Origin: an uncultured Rhodospirillaceae bacterium
GTDB taxonomy: Bacteria > Pseudomonadota > Alphaproteobacteria > Rhodospirillales > Rhodospirillaceae
Length of the DNA: 64,000 nucleotides
Assembly (NCBI GenBank): GCA_943787205.1
Contig: CALSLN010000013.1
Location: 150,935-214,934, forward strand
Direction: 5' to 3'
The notes beneath the pieces were generated by a model. The model made no database searches. It saw only the letters and a program-made list of their open reading frames with translations, and had not been told where the DNA came from. Positions within the stretch are counted from its first letter, which is position 1. Each line of letters begins with the position of its first letter. Both the position numbers and the translations under genes were made by a program. Shown here piece after piece: positions 28,633-38,191 of this stretch.

Positions 28633-30435
28633 ATGAATACCGCGCGGCAGATTTTACAAGACGTTTTTGGCTACGGTGAATTCCGCCCAGGTCAGGAAGA
28701 CGTTATTGCGACGCTTGGGGCAGGTCATAGCATGCTCGCCGTCATGCCGACGGGGGCTGGAAAATCCATTTGTTATCAGATACCCGCGGTGATGGCCGAC
28801 CGTTTGACAATAGTTGTTTCGCCATTGCTTGCGCTTATGGATGACCAGGTTGCTGCTTTGCGTACCAATGGCGTAGATGTTGCCTGTATCCATTCGGGGC
28901 ATACCCGCGAGGAAAATATCGTCGAATGGCGGAGAGTTAAAGACGGCGCAAAGCTGCTTTACCTTTCTCCTGAACGATTAATGACGGAGCGGATGCTCGC
29001 TGCCCTATCAGCAATCCACCCAGCTATGTTCGTGGTTGATGAAGCTCATTGCATCTCAAAATGGGGAGCCAGTTTCAGACCTGATTATGAGCACTTGTCG
29101 CGGCTACCTGACTTGTTTCCCGAGTGTGCGGTTGCCGCGTTTACGGCGACCGCAGATAAGGCGACACGAGATGACATTGCTGAGAAATTATTCCGTGGAA
29201 ATGGACGCGTCGTCGTGCACGGTTTTGACCGCCCTAATTTGCGGTTGACGGTTGCGAACAAAGCCAGCTGGAAATCGCAACTGATGAGATTTCTGGAAGA
29301 CAAAACCGGCCAGGCCGGCATTGTGTATTGCTTGTCGCGTAAGTTTACCGATGAGGTTGCCGTTTATCTTTGCGAACAAGGGCTCAATGCGATCCCTTAC
29401 CACGCTGGCCAAACTGCCGAACAGCGCAAGGTCAATCAAGACCGATTCATGAGTGAAGATGCGGTGGTGATGGTCGCGACGATTGCATTCGGGATGGGGA
29501 TTGATAAACCCGACATTCGCTATGTATGTCACCTCAACTTACCTGGCAGCATGGAGGCTTATTATCAGGAGATTGGGCGCGCTGGTCGCGATGGCGCTCC
29601 GGCGGAGACACTACTTTTGCACAGCCTACGGGATATGGGGATGCGCCGTCAGTTCATCGCCAACGAAGGTGACGAAGCTCATCGGCGCCGGGAACATCAT
29701 CGCCTTGATGCATTGTTAGCTTACTGCGAGGCGTCTGAGTGTCGGCGTATTGCTTTGTTGGCATACTTCGATGAGGAGTCCGGTCCTTGTGGCAACTGCG
29801 ACAATTGCTTGTCTCCACCGGTAGTTGTTGACGGCACGGAGCGGGCGCAAACGCTTTTAGCCACCATTCGGCAGACCGGCCAGGTCTTCGGTGCAGGCCA
29901 TGTCATCGATATCGTACGTGGTGTTGAATCGCAAAAAGTCCTTGAGCGTCGACACCAGAATCTAGAGACATTTGCAACGGGCAAACAGTGGCCCAAGGAT
30001 GAATGGACGGTTTTCGTTCGGCAACTCGTCGCTGCTGGTTTCCTCAGTGTGAATATTCAAAAATACGGCGGCCTCGAACTCAGCGAGCGCGGGTGTGAGC
30101 TTCTGCTGGGCGACGAGTCGTTCTCTTACAGAGAGGGGAGTGTAACCCGCTCGGAGCTGAGGCCCGTGAAAAAGAGGGTCGATCAGCCGGTGGGGCCCGG
30201 TGATGTCTCTTTGCTCTCAGAGCTAAAAAAACTTCGTCTAGAACTGGCCCGTGCGCGAAATGTTCCGGCCTATGTTGTCTTTTCTGACTCCACGTTAATC
30301 GAGATGGTAGGTGCTCGGCCCACCACACTTGATAGCATGTCAGGCATCAATGGAGTTGGGCCTAAAAAGCTCAAGGAATTTGGGCCGAAATTCTTGCGCG
30401 CTATTTCTGAAGAGAAGCCGGAGTTCGCCGAATGA
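28633..30435 (+). CDS. recQ: ATP-dependent DNA helicase RecQ
   Basis: A superfamily 2, 3'-5' helicase of recombination repair. In order: YGEFRPGQEDVI (motif 0), VMPTGAGKSICYQ (Walker A), FVVDEAHCISKWG (DEAH box), AFTATADKATRDD, YCLSRKFTDEVA, the HAGQ and IGRAGRDG motifs, then an RQC zinc site (CEASECRR and CGNCDNC) and a C-terminal HRDC domain (about the last 80 residues). Length about 600 is standard. ATG 28633 is preferred; a TTG at 28594 would add 13 residues. The WGASFRPDY after the DEAH box is slightly unusual, where many members have WGHDFRPEY. Confidence 0.94.
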   Translation: MNTARQILQDVFGYGEFRPGQEDVIATLGAGHSMLAVMPTGAGKSICYQIPAVMADRLTIVVSPLLALMDDQVAALRTNGVDVACIHSGHTREENIVEWRRVKDGAKLLYLSPERLMTERMLAALSAIHPAMFVVDEAHCISKWGASFRPDYEHLSRLPDLFPECAVAAFTATADKATRDDIAEKLFRGNGRVVVHGFDRPNLRLTVANKASWKSQLMRFLEDKTGQAGIVYCLSRKFTDEVAVYLCEQGLNAIPYHAGQTAEQRKVNQDRFMSEDAVVMVATIAFGMGIDKPDIRYVCHLNLPGSMEAYYQEIGRAGRDGAPAETLLLHSLRDMGMRRQFIANEGDEAHRRREHHRLDALLAYCEASECRRIALLAYFDEESGPCGNCDNCLSPPVVVDGTERAQTLLATIRQTGQVFGAGHVIDIVRGVESQKVLERRHQNLETFATGKQWPKDEWTVFVRQLVAAGFLSVNIQKYGGLELSERGCELLLGDESFSYREGSVTRSELRPVKKRVDQPVGPGDVSLLSELKKLRLELARARNVPAYVVFSDSTLIEMVGARPTTLDSMSGINGVGPKKLKEFGPKFLRAISEEKPEFAE

Positions 30436-30516
30436 GGGGCCTAGAAATGAGACGAGTTATTGAAAGTGCGCCGTTTTTTATCTGACAATGCTAATGCCGC
30501 TAGTGAAGCTCGGTAA

Positions 30517-30894
30517 CTATGAGCGCCGGGCCTTACGGGCTGCATACTTCGCGTCACGAGCGGCCTTTTGCTCAGCTTTGAGGGCGGCGGCTTGGATGGC
30601 TTCTTGCTTCAATGCCTCTTCCTTTTCAGCCTTTTCCGATTCAATCGCTTGCTGTTTGGCAAGGGCTGCGGCTGCCGCTTCTTCAGCTTTCTGGGCGGCC
30701 TTAGCGAGCTTTTTCGCCAGGGCTTCCTCTCTGCGCTTTTCGCGGGCAATGCTAGCCGCCAGCCGCTCAGCCTGACGTTCAGCGTAGTCAGGCGCGTTCA
30801 TTGGTGCGTTGGCTTTCGCGTTTTTAAGCGTGGTTTGCCGAGCCTTTGCGGCGGCTTGAAGCCGCTCATTAAAATTCACATCGTGCTTAGACAT
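30517..30894 (-). CDS. DUF6481-like Ala/Glu/Lys-rich coiled-coil protein
   Basis: A 125-residue highly charged protein. After NFNERLQAAAKARQTTL it is almost entirely helical, built from Ala, Glu, Lys and Gln, and ends in Lys/Arg-rich KYAARKARRS. This matches DUF6481-type proteins of alphaproteobacteria, whose function is unknown. The biased composition makes the assignment less certain. It converges with recQ; the 80-base gap has a T6 run but no clear terminator stem. Confidence 0.65.
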   Translation of the reverse strand: MSKHDVNFNERLQAAAKARQTTLKNAKANAPMNAPDYAERQAERLAASIAREKRREEALAKKLAKAAQKAEEAAAAALAKQQAIESEKAEKEEALKQEAIQAAALKAEQKAARDAKYAARKARRS

Positions 30895-31320
30895 GTATTC
30901 TCATACTCCATTCATTTGATATGGGGTTGTATACTACCTTTCCTGGCTTCGCACAGCACATCCAGAGCATTTTTCAGAAGAAGTTTATCTGCCTCGGGCA
31001 AGTGGTCAATATTGGGCGAGTTATGCAGCGAGCTGACGCAATTCACGTAGAGTAACTGAATGACCTGCTTTAGAAGCTGCCGGTGTTATTTAGATGTCGC
31101 TCTCCTTTGAATCTTTCTGAGATACCTAAAGCTTATGTTTCAATAAGGAGCCGCGATCGGATTGTCTGGGGGTGAAATGCGTATCTGGCGCTCAATTCGT
31201 CTTTCCATGTGTCGATATTTTGGACAGGTCACTGGCGGCGAGCTCTGGAATGTGAAGAGGAGCTAGAGAAAGCTATCGTAATTTCTTTGGGCACGTGGCC
31301 GCAGTTTCACGTCAGTATAC
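30895..31320. other. 426-bp gap, no gene seen
   Basis: Between the DUF6481-like gene and the alpha/beta hydrolase. Open frames here are short and do not resemble proteins. It includes the promoter region of the DUF6481-like gene on its left side; no RNA gene or repeat was recognised. Confidence 0.5.
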
Positions 31321-32109
31321 CTATAACCATCCTGTGACGGCTCTGTTGAAAGCCGTTGGATTATTCAAGTTTGCCAGATGAGCGGCGTGCTCAATCGGTT
31401 TGAGTTTACTATTTGGTATGGCGTCAGCCATCGCCGCCATAACTTCTGGCGGGGCGGCCATGTCACTGTCTCCGACTACACATAAGGTCGGTGCCTTAAT
31501 TTCACCAAGCCTCGGTGCGTAATTCAATTGTGTGAGCGCTGCCGCACATCCGCAAAAGCCATCAACACTCGTCGTTAAAATCATGTCTCGTGCTAGATCA
31601 ACTGTGGTCTTGTTGTTTGGGTCAGCGCGGAAAGCGTCCGTCAACCAACGGTTTAGCGTTCCATCCGCGACGGTGGCTAATCCATCCTTTTGCGCAATAG
31701 CGATTCGCTGCGCCCATCCTTCCGCATAAGGCGCTGGAGCATCAGCGCGCGCGTCGCAACAGATCAGGCGGTTCACGCGCTTCGGATGATCAAGCGCGAG
31801 GCCAAGGGCGGTCATGCCACCAAGAGATAACCCCATAATGTCGGCGGTTTCGATATCGAGCGTTGCCATCAACTCAACCAAGTCATCGACCAACATGGTT
31901 AATGAATATGCACCTTCAGACGCCTGACTCTGTCCGTGCCCGCGTGTGTCATACCTTAAGACGTGGTGAGTTTTGGTTAGCTCATCCATCTGCAGTTCCC
32001 ACATGCGATGATCTGCCGCCAGGGAGTTCGATAGAACCAGCCAGGGGTTTTGCGGACTGCCGTCTACGCAGTACGCGATGTCTACGCCATTGAGTGAGGT
32101 GGTCTGCAT
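31321..32109 (-). CDS. Alpha/beta hydrolase (3-oxoadipate enol-lactonase-like)
   Basis: A 262-residue cytosolic alpha/beta hydrolase. WLVLSNSLAADHRMW near the start and YDTRGHGQS are typical of the PcaD/RutD branch. The nucleophile elbow is GLSLGG, the acid is in CVVGDSDMAAPP, and the histidine in IEHAAHLANLNNP. It could cleave an enol-lactone, ester or carbamate. It lies 13 bases after the luciferase-like monooxygenase gene in the same direction, so the two probably act in sequence. Confidence 0.85.
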   Translation of the reverse strand: MQTTSLNGVDIAYCVDGSPQNPWLVLSNSLAADHRMWELQMDELTKTHHVLRYDTRGHGQSQASEGAYSLTMLVDDLVELMATLDIETADIMGLSLGGMTALGLALDHPKRVNRLICCDARADAPAPYAEGWAQRIAIAQKDGLATVADGTLNRWLTDAFRADPNNKTTVDLARDMILTTSVDGFCGCAAALTQLNYAPRLGEIKAPTLCVVGDSDMAAPPEVMAAMADAIPNSKLKPIEHAAHLANLNNPTAFNRAVTGWL

Positions 32110-32122
32110 CGTGGCGCTCTCT

Positions 32123-33221
32123 CTATGATTCGCGTGAGCCGGTCGCGGTGTTAAATGCAGGCAGTACTTTTTCAGCCAACAGCACCATGGAGTTGCGGCC
32201 TAGATCTACATCGGCCCAATCTTTCCCGGCATATAGAAGGGTGCCAAAGTCACCAGTCGTTTCCCGAAAAGCGAGTAGTTCTTCGGTTACTTTTTCAGGC
32301 GTGCCCCATATCACTAGGTCTTCCAGGACACCATCAACGGTCACCGCGTTATCGTCCATTGCTTGATCGGCTTTGAACAAATTGGCACGGCCGCTTTTCT
32401 TCATCTTAGTGACGATTTGATTGTAGTAATAACGGTAGGGGCTTTGAGGGCCGAGCGCATACTCTCGGGCAACGTCAAGATCATCTGCAACGAACACGCT
32501 CTTGGCCACGCGCCATTGAGCCGGGTTAGCCGGTCTGCCGCCCTGCTCGCAACCCTCCGCATACTTTGGCCAATGACTGGCCACCCATTGGGGCAAGAGA
32601 AAATTTGCCGAAATAGGATCCCAGCCGCGCGCCGCAGCGGAGACGATGCCTTTTGAAAAAGGTGCGACCGCCGTCACAATGATCGGCGGGTGTGGTGTCT
32701 GCAATGGCTTCGGCAAGATGCCCTGACCGATCTCGGGAATCATCGTCTTTTCGGTCGATACAGTCCAATGCTCACCCTTAAGGTTGTAGGGCGGTTCTGA
32801 TTTCCAGATATCGAGTACCATGTCGATGGCCTCAACAAACATCGCGGTTCGATCTTTGTCGAGCGTACCGAACGCCTCTGCGTCGGACAGTAATCCACCG
32901 GGGCTGATCCCAAAATTAAATCTACCGTCAAGTAGATGATCAAGCATGGCGATCTGAGATGCCACTGCCGCCGGATGTGCGTTGGGCATGTTGACCGTGG
33001 CCCGTGCCGAGCCGAATGTTTTTTGTCGCGTCCGCCAGGGTGGCGATGAACAAGGCGCAAGATGTTATGTTTTCTGCTTTATCGGTTGCGTGTTCGCCAA
33101 CGTACCCTTCTGTAAAACCCAATTCATCGGCAAGAATGAAGGCTTCGCGGTCTTCACGCAGACAGGTCCGCCAATCCTTGCCGAGTGGATGTATTGGCAT
33201 GGTAAAGAAGCCGAGCTTCAT
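32123..33221 (-). pseudogene. LLM-class flavin-dependent monooxygenase, one frameshift
   Basis: A luciferase-like TIM-barrel oxygenase of about 366 residues: MKLGFFTMPIHPLGKDW, FTEGYVGEHATD, IRLGTG, then HPAAVASQIAMLDHLLDGRFNFGISPGGL. The frame breaks at 32999-33001; removing one base (minus-strand CC) gives IRLGTGTVNMPNAHP, the normal family sequence. The ATG at 33221 is preceded by AGGAGAG. Such enzymes use reduced FMN supplied by a separate reductase and oxygen to open rings or cleave C-N, C-S or C-C bonds. It starts a two-gene unit divergent from the RidA-domain gene. Confidence 0.85.
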
Positions 33222-33359
33222 TAATCTCTCCTGCTTTAAACCGTTTAAAATCTCTATGCAGATACAGATAATCACGTTTCACTCGGGGCATCAAAGAGTG
33301 ATAGGCTTTGGCGGCGGTTATTGGGTTAGGCATCCGCTGCACGCAAGGGGGGAAGTACA

Positions 33360-34786
33360 ATGGCTACAAAACGAGCGGTAAAGAAGCGAACGACAAAGAA
33401 AAAGGCAACGACGGGAAAAGCGGCGAAGAAGGCGCCGTTGGCCCGCAAGGGTGTTAAGACCAAGCCAAAAAAGAAGGCTGGTATTGAAGCAATTTGGCCG
33501 GGCCTCGCGGCTGGTGTTCCTAAGCCTTTGATGCCTTACAGCCCAGCTATAAGGGCCGGTGATTGGGTCTTCATTGCTGGACAGATCGCCAGTGATTTCC
33601 AGACCGGTCTCGCGCCCGAGGTTGTGTCTGCAAATTCCTATGTGGGCAATGAATTGTCGTTGCAGTCTAAGTTCGTGTTGACCAACCTTGCTAACACCAT
33701 CAAGGCTAGTGGTTGCGATATCAACCAGAACATGGTCCGTATGTGGCAATGGCTGGTTTCTGATGAGCCGTCTGAGGAAGCTTTTGCCTGGGGTGATAAC
33801 TGGCCGGCCATTAGCCTGAAACCCTACCTGAATGTCCGGGACGAAATTGTTAAGGCGCCTGCGCCGCCGTCTTCATATCTGGGTGTTCGTGAACTTCTAT
33901 GTTTTGGCACCGCTCTTGAAGTGGACATGATTTGCCTGGTCGATAAAAACAAACCGCAGATTATAAAAGCGCCGAAAGGTGTGGTGACCGCGGCGGGCGG
34001 ACACGCTGCTGGGCTAAAGCGTGGCGACTGGGTGTTTCTTGAGTCCGTAAACGCCGCCGATCTTAATGACGATGAATTTGGGCCGACTCAATGGCACGAT
34101 GATCCCGGTTGAACGCCAAACCGAACATATTCTGGATAAACTGGAGGCCATTGCTAAAGCAGCAGGGTCGTCGCTTGGTAAGGCCGTTAAGGCCGACGTC
34201 TACATAGGCCATCCGGAAGACTTTGCGGCGATGGACCGAGTCTGGAAACGCCGTTTCCCGAAAAATCCACCGGCGCGTGTTGTCATTCCCTACATGGGTA
34301 TGGGCGAGCGCGGTAGCCGCGTGGAAGTTGCACTCACGCTACTGACCAACACCGCCAAAGCCAAAGTCAAAACAATTCACACACCGGATGCACCGGCGCC
34401 GCTCGGGCATGAACCGCAAGCCGTTAAAGCCGGTGACTTGCTGTTCTTCAGTACGCAGATGGCGTTTGATTCGGACGGTAATCTTCCGAACGGAATGGTG
34501 CGTCACCCCTCTTTCCCCTGGTACGGATCGCCGGGGCCAGGCGCAGATGCGCTACATGATGAAGAACATCAAAGCGATCTGTGAAGCGGCAGGTACGTCG
34601 GTAGAAAATATTTGCCGCCGAGTGTGTTTCCATGATGACTTCCAATGGTTTGCTGAATCCATCGAAGAATGGGCCAAGTATTTTCCGGAAGATAAACCGG
34701 CATCTACTACTATTCGCTTGGGCGGGCCTTTTGTAGTTCCCGGTGCCAACACTTTGCTCGACCTCATAGCCTACGCGCCAGATTAA
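33360..34786 (+). pseudogene. Triple RidA-domain protein with Lys-rich tail, two frameshifts
   Basis: Removing one base at CCC 34104-34106 and one at GGGG 34533-34536 gives a single protein of about 475 residues. After a Lys/Arg/Thr/Ala-rich tail (residues 2-41) come three RidA/YjgF-like domains: about 55-190 (YSPAIRAGDWVFIAGQIA), 200-345 (GLKRGDWVFLESVNA) and 350-475 (AVKAGDLLFFSTQMA). RidA proteins are trimers that hydrolyse reactive enamine or imine intermediates; an arginine in a PAR motif binds the substrate. Here only domain 2 keeps PAR; domain 1 has PSS and domain 3 PAS. It is divergent from the monooxygenase and leads a run of six same-strand genes. Confidence 0.8.
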
Positions 34787-34817
34787 TGGGCGTACTTGCA
34801 ATTCGAATGCATGCGCC

Positions 34818-35708
34818 GTGACCGCTGTTGGATTTGTCGGGCTGGGCAAAATGGGGGCGGTTATGGCCCCCCGCTTTCTGGAGGCGGGGCATGCCTTAAC
34901 AGTTTGGAATCGAACTGCAGCTAAGGCAGAGCCGCTTGTTGCGTGCGGTGCGCGGTGTGCTGAGACGCCCGCCGATGCCGCCGAGAACAGCGATGTCGTG
35001 ATCTCAATCCTTGGTGATGATGCGTCGGTCCTAGATGTATATCGCGGTGACAATGGCTTACTGAGCGGCAGTGTCGACGGCACGTTGTTTATCGATATGA
35101 GTACGGTTCAGCCTCATACCTCTGTAAAGATTGCAGAGGCCGTTAAGGCAAAAGGCGCTGACTTTGTTGAAGCTCCCGTGTCCGGTACGGTTGGCCCAGC
35201 GGCTGACGGTAAGCTGTTTGCTTTGATGGCTGGCGACGCTGCGGCAATTGCGCGGGCGCAGCCCTATCTCGACATACTATGCCGCCGTACCATTCATGTT
35301 GGGGCCGCGGGCCAGGGTGCGTTGATGAAATTGGTCGTCAATTTGCCACTGGGCGTTTACTGGCAGGCGTTGGCTGAAGCGGTCGCTCTTGGCGAAGCTG
35401 GCGGTCTGGAGCGCAAACAAATTCTTGAAACCATCACCGACAGTTCAGCGGCTTTAGCTGTGCTTGGCCTCAAGACTCCGGCGATTCTCGGTGAGGTTGG
35501 GGCTGTCGCATTCGATGTAGACAGTATGCAGAAAGATATTTTGGCCATGCTTGAAACCGGTAGTGGACTTGGCGTTCCATTACCTGCGGCCTCTGCCGCA
35601 CTGATGTCTTACTCAGCCGCGTCTGCGGGCGGAATGGGCCAGGAAGATGCAGTCTCTATCGTGCGGTTCTTGAGCGATAGACTGACCCGACAGAAATCTG
35701 AAAATTGA
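34818..35708 (+). CDS. NAD(P)-dependent beta-hydroxyacid dehydrogenase (3-hydroxyisobutyrate dehydrogenase family), first paralogue
   Basis: A 296-residue two-domain enzyme. The Rossmann loop GFVGLGKMGAVMA, the substrate motif EAPVSGTVGPA and the catalytic lysine in GALMKLVVN are all in place. Family members oxidise 3-hydroxyacids or reduce semialdehydes. GTG start, 31 bases after the RidA-type gene. A second member of the family is encoded at 38192. The specific substrate is not predictable. Confidence 0.85.
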   Translation: MTAVGFVGLGKMGAVMAPRFLEAGHALTVWNRTAAKAEPLVACGARCAETPADAAENSDVVISILGDDASVLDVYRGDNGLLSGSVDGTLFIDMSTVQPHTSVKIAEAVKAKGADFVEAPVSGTVGPAADGKLFALMAGDAAAIARAQPYLDILCRRTIHVGAAGQGALMKLVVNLPLGVYWQALAEAVALGEAGGLERKQILETITDSSAALAVLGLKTPAILGEVGAVAFDVDSMQKDILAMLETGSGLGVPLPAASAALMSYSAASAGGMGQEDAVSIVRFLSDRLTRQKSEN

Positions 35709-35718
35709 GTGTGTTCTG

Positions 35719-37467
35719 ATGAGCGATTACAAAAGTGAAGTTCGCGATGAAATGAAGGTCGATTGGGATGTGCCCATTACGATGGACGACGGCGTCGTCC
35801 TGCGTGCAGATGTTTTTCGTCCCATTCAGGATGGTCAGTACCCCGTTTTGTTGAGTTATGGGCCCTATGCGAAAGGCCTGTCGTTCCAAGAAGGATACCC
35901 GAGCGCTTGGGATCGTATGGCGGAGGAGCACCCGGATGTCACGGCGGGCTCGACCAACAAGTATCAGAACTGGGAAGTCGTCGACCCTGAAAAGTGGGTG
36001 CCAGAAGGATACGTGTGCGTTCGCGTTGATTCTCGCGGATGTGGTCGCTCTCCAGGATACATACAGCATTTCGCGCCGCGTGAGACTGATGACTTTGTGC
36101 AATGCATTGAGTGGGGCGGAACGCAGAATTGGAGCAACGGCAAGGTTGGATTGAGCGGAGTGTCATACTTTGGCATCAACCAATGGCAGGTTGCCTCGCG
36201 CCAACCAAAGCACTTGGCCGCCATGTGTATTTGGGAAGGGGCTGCGGACTGGTATCGCGACATGACCCATCATGGCGGTATTCTTTCAACATTCTGGGCC
36301 AATTGGTCTGACATGCAGGTCAAAACTGTCCAGTACGGTTTGGGTGAGCGCGGACCCAAGAGCGTAGTCACTGGCGAATTAGTCTGTGGGGATGAAACTC
36401 TTTCAGAAAAGGAAATGGCCGGAAACCGCTGTGATTTTGGCGCGGAAATACGGTCCCAACCTTTGGACGACCCTTACTACCGCGAGCGGTCAGCGGACTG
36501 GGGCAAGATCACTACACCGTTGCTAACCGCTGCAAATTGGGGCGGGCAAGGTCTACATCTTCGGGGTAATTTTGAGGGTTATGTCCGCGCCGCATCGGAA
36601 AATAAGTGGCTGGAAGCCCACGGCCTCGAGCATTGGACGGAATTCTATACGGCCTATGGCGTCGAAGTGCAGAAACGCTTCTTCGGTCATTTTTTGAAAG
36701 GCGATGATACGGGCTGGACAGATCAGCCAAAGGTCCAACTTCTCGTGCGTCATCTGGACCGATTTGAAAAACGCTTTGAAGAAGATTGGCCGATCCCTCG
36801 CACGCAGTGGACGAAATTTCACATCGATGCTGAGACAATGGGTCTGGTCGATCAAGCCCCTGCCAGCGAACAAACTGTCGCGTTTGACGCGACGGGTGAG
36901 GGCGTTACGTTTATGTCTGATTCACTTAAGACAGAAACGGAAATAACCGGGCCCTCCGCCGCAAAGTTGCAGATTTCATCTTCTACGTCTGATGCTGACC
37001 TATTCGTCGTGCTGCGCGTGTTCGACCCGGATGGAGAAGAGGTGACGTTTCAAGGCGCGATCGATCCGCATACGCCAATCGGTCAGGGATGGTTGCGTGC
37101 ATCACACCGTAAACTCGATTCTGAGACCAGTCAGCCCTATCGGCCGTATCATACCCACGATGAGAAATGGCCGCTGGAGCCGGGTAAGCCGGTGGATTTA
37201 GACGTGGAGATTTGGCCAACAAGCTTGGTAGTTCCAGCAGGGTACCGCGTCGGCTTAACGGTACGCGGCAAGGATTATGAGCACTCGAATACGACTGGGG
37301 AGCGGCTTTCAAACTTTAAGAACGAACTGAAAGGTTGTGGTCCCTTCTTGCACGATGACCCCGTTGACCGTCCGCCGGAGGTTTTTGGTGGAGAGACTAC
37401 GGTTCATGTCGGTGGTGGTAATGACGCGTTCGTCCTGTTGCCGATCATTCCACCTAAGTCGCCTTGA
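35719..37467 (+). CDS. CocE/NonD family hydrolase (X-Pro dipeptidyl-peptidase-like)
   Basis: A 582-residue serine hydrolase. The N-terminal alpha/beta-hydrolase domain has DGVVLRADVFRP, VDSRGCGRSPG and the nucleophile Ser149 in LSGVSYFGINQW; a helical cap follows, and the C-terminal jelly-roll domain runs from about residue 400 (TGPSAAKLQISSSTSDADLFV). Members hydrolyse esters or amides, for example cocaine, glutaryl-7-ACA or X-Pro peptides. No signal peptide, so cytoplasmic. It starts 10 bases after the dehydrogenase gene. Confidence 0.9.
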   Translation: MSDYKSEVRDEMKVDWDVPITMDDGVVLRADVFRPIQDGQYPVLLSYGPYAKGLSFQEGYPSAWDRMAEEHPDVTAGSTNKYQNWEVVDPEKWVPEGYVCVRVDSRGCGRSPGYIQHFAPRETDDFVQCIEWGGTQNWSNGKVGLSGVSYFGINQWQVASRQPKHLAAMCIWEGAADWYRDMTHHGGILSTFWANWSDMQVKTVQYGLGERGPKSVVTGELVCGDETLSEKEMAGNRCDFGAEIRSQPLDDPYYRERSADWGKITTPLLTAANWGGQGLHLRGNFEGYVRAASENKWLEAHGLEHWTEFYTAYGVEVQKRFFGHFLKGDDTGWTDQPKVQLLVRHLDRFEKRFEEDWPIPRTQWTKFHIDAETMGLVDQAPASEQTVAFDATGEGVTFMSDSLKTETEITGPSAAKLQISSSTSDADLFVVLRVFDPDGEEVTFQGAIDPHTPIGQGWLRASHRKLDSETSQPYRPYHTHDEKWPLEPGKPVDLDVEIWPTSLVVPAGYRVGLTVRGKDYEHSNTTGERLSNFKNELKGCGPFLHDDPVDRPPEVFGGETTVHVGGGNDAFVLLPIIPPKSP

Positions 37468-37489
37468 GTAGGAAGAGGAACGACTACCA

Positions 37490-38167
37490 ATGACTGACGC
37501 ACCCCGTATCGCGCTGATTCATGCGTTGCGCGATTCCATGGTTCCAATTTGGGAAGCCTTTGCAGGGGGGTGGCCCGAAGCCCAAACGTTTAATTTATTG
37601 GATGATTCTCTGTCGACTGACTTGGCGGTAGAAGGTGAATTGACCCCAGCGATAGTGGAGCGTTTCCTGACATTGGGTCGTTATGCTGCGCAGACCGGCA
37701 TTGGCGACAAAATGACAGACGCGATTCTCTTTACATGCTCTGCATTTGGTCCAGCTATAGAGTCCGTGAAACGGGATCTAAATATTCCTGTTCTTACGCC
37801 CAACGAAGCCGCTTTTGACGAAGCCTTGGCCATCGGTCACAGGGTCGGCTTAGTGGTGACATTTCCGCCGTCAGAGCCCGCCTTGGCAGCAGAACTTAAA
37901 GTGGCGGCGGACACTAAGGGTGCCTCTTTGGCGCTTACCTCAGTTGTCGCTGATGGTGCATTGGCGGCATTACAGGCAGGCGACGGTGAAACGCACGATG
38001 CCGCCGTTGCCGAGGCCGCAGAGACATTGAACGACGTTGATTGCATTGTACTCGGCCAATTCTCGATGGCGCGGGCTGCTGCTATACTATCCAAACGCGT
38101 GGCCGTTCCGGTCATCACGACACCTGCCGCAGCTGTCGCGCGGCTGCGAGGGTTGTTAAGGTCCTAG
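37490..38167 (+). CDS. Asp/Glu racemase superfamily enzyme with one cysteine
   Basis: A 225-residue protein of the Asp/Glu/hydantoin racemase fold. The first-half cysteine is present (Cys83 in LFTCSAFG). At the place of the second cysteine the sequence reads IVLGQFSMA, without Cys. Two-cysteine enzymes racemise; single-cysteine relatives such as arylmalonate decarboxylase do other carbanion chemistry. A role on an amino-acid-like or malonate-like intermediate of this pathway is an inference. The gene starts 22 bases after the CocE gene. Confidence 0.8.
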   Translation: MTDAPRIALIHALRDSMVPIWEAFAGGWPEAQTFNLLDDSLSTDLAVEGELTPAIVERFLTLGRYAAQTGIGDKMTDAILFTCSAFGPAIESVKRDLNIPVLTPNEAAFDEALAIGHRVGLVVTFPPSEPALAAELKVAADTKGASLALTSVVADGALAALQAGDGETHDAAVAEAAETLNDVDCIVLGQFSMARAAAILSKRVAVPVITTPAAAVARLRGLLRS

Positions 38168-38191
38168 TGGGATGATCGATCTGGAAAATCA

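Noticed and set aside
32094..32656. Plus-strand frames over the luciferase-like gene
   Set aside because: They overlap a recognisable monooxygenase on the other strand and have no family features.
32123..33221. Calling the LLM monooxygenase RutA
   Set aside because: The fold family agrees, but the sequence around the active site did not look like RutA; only the family set resembles Rut.
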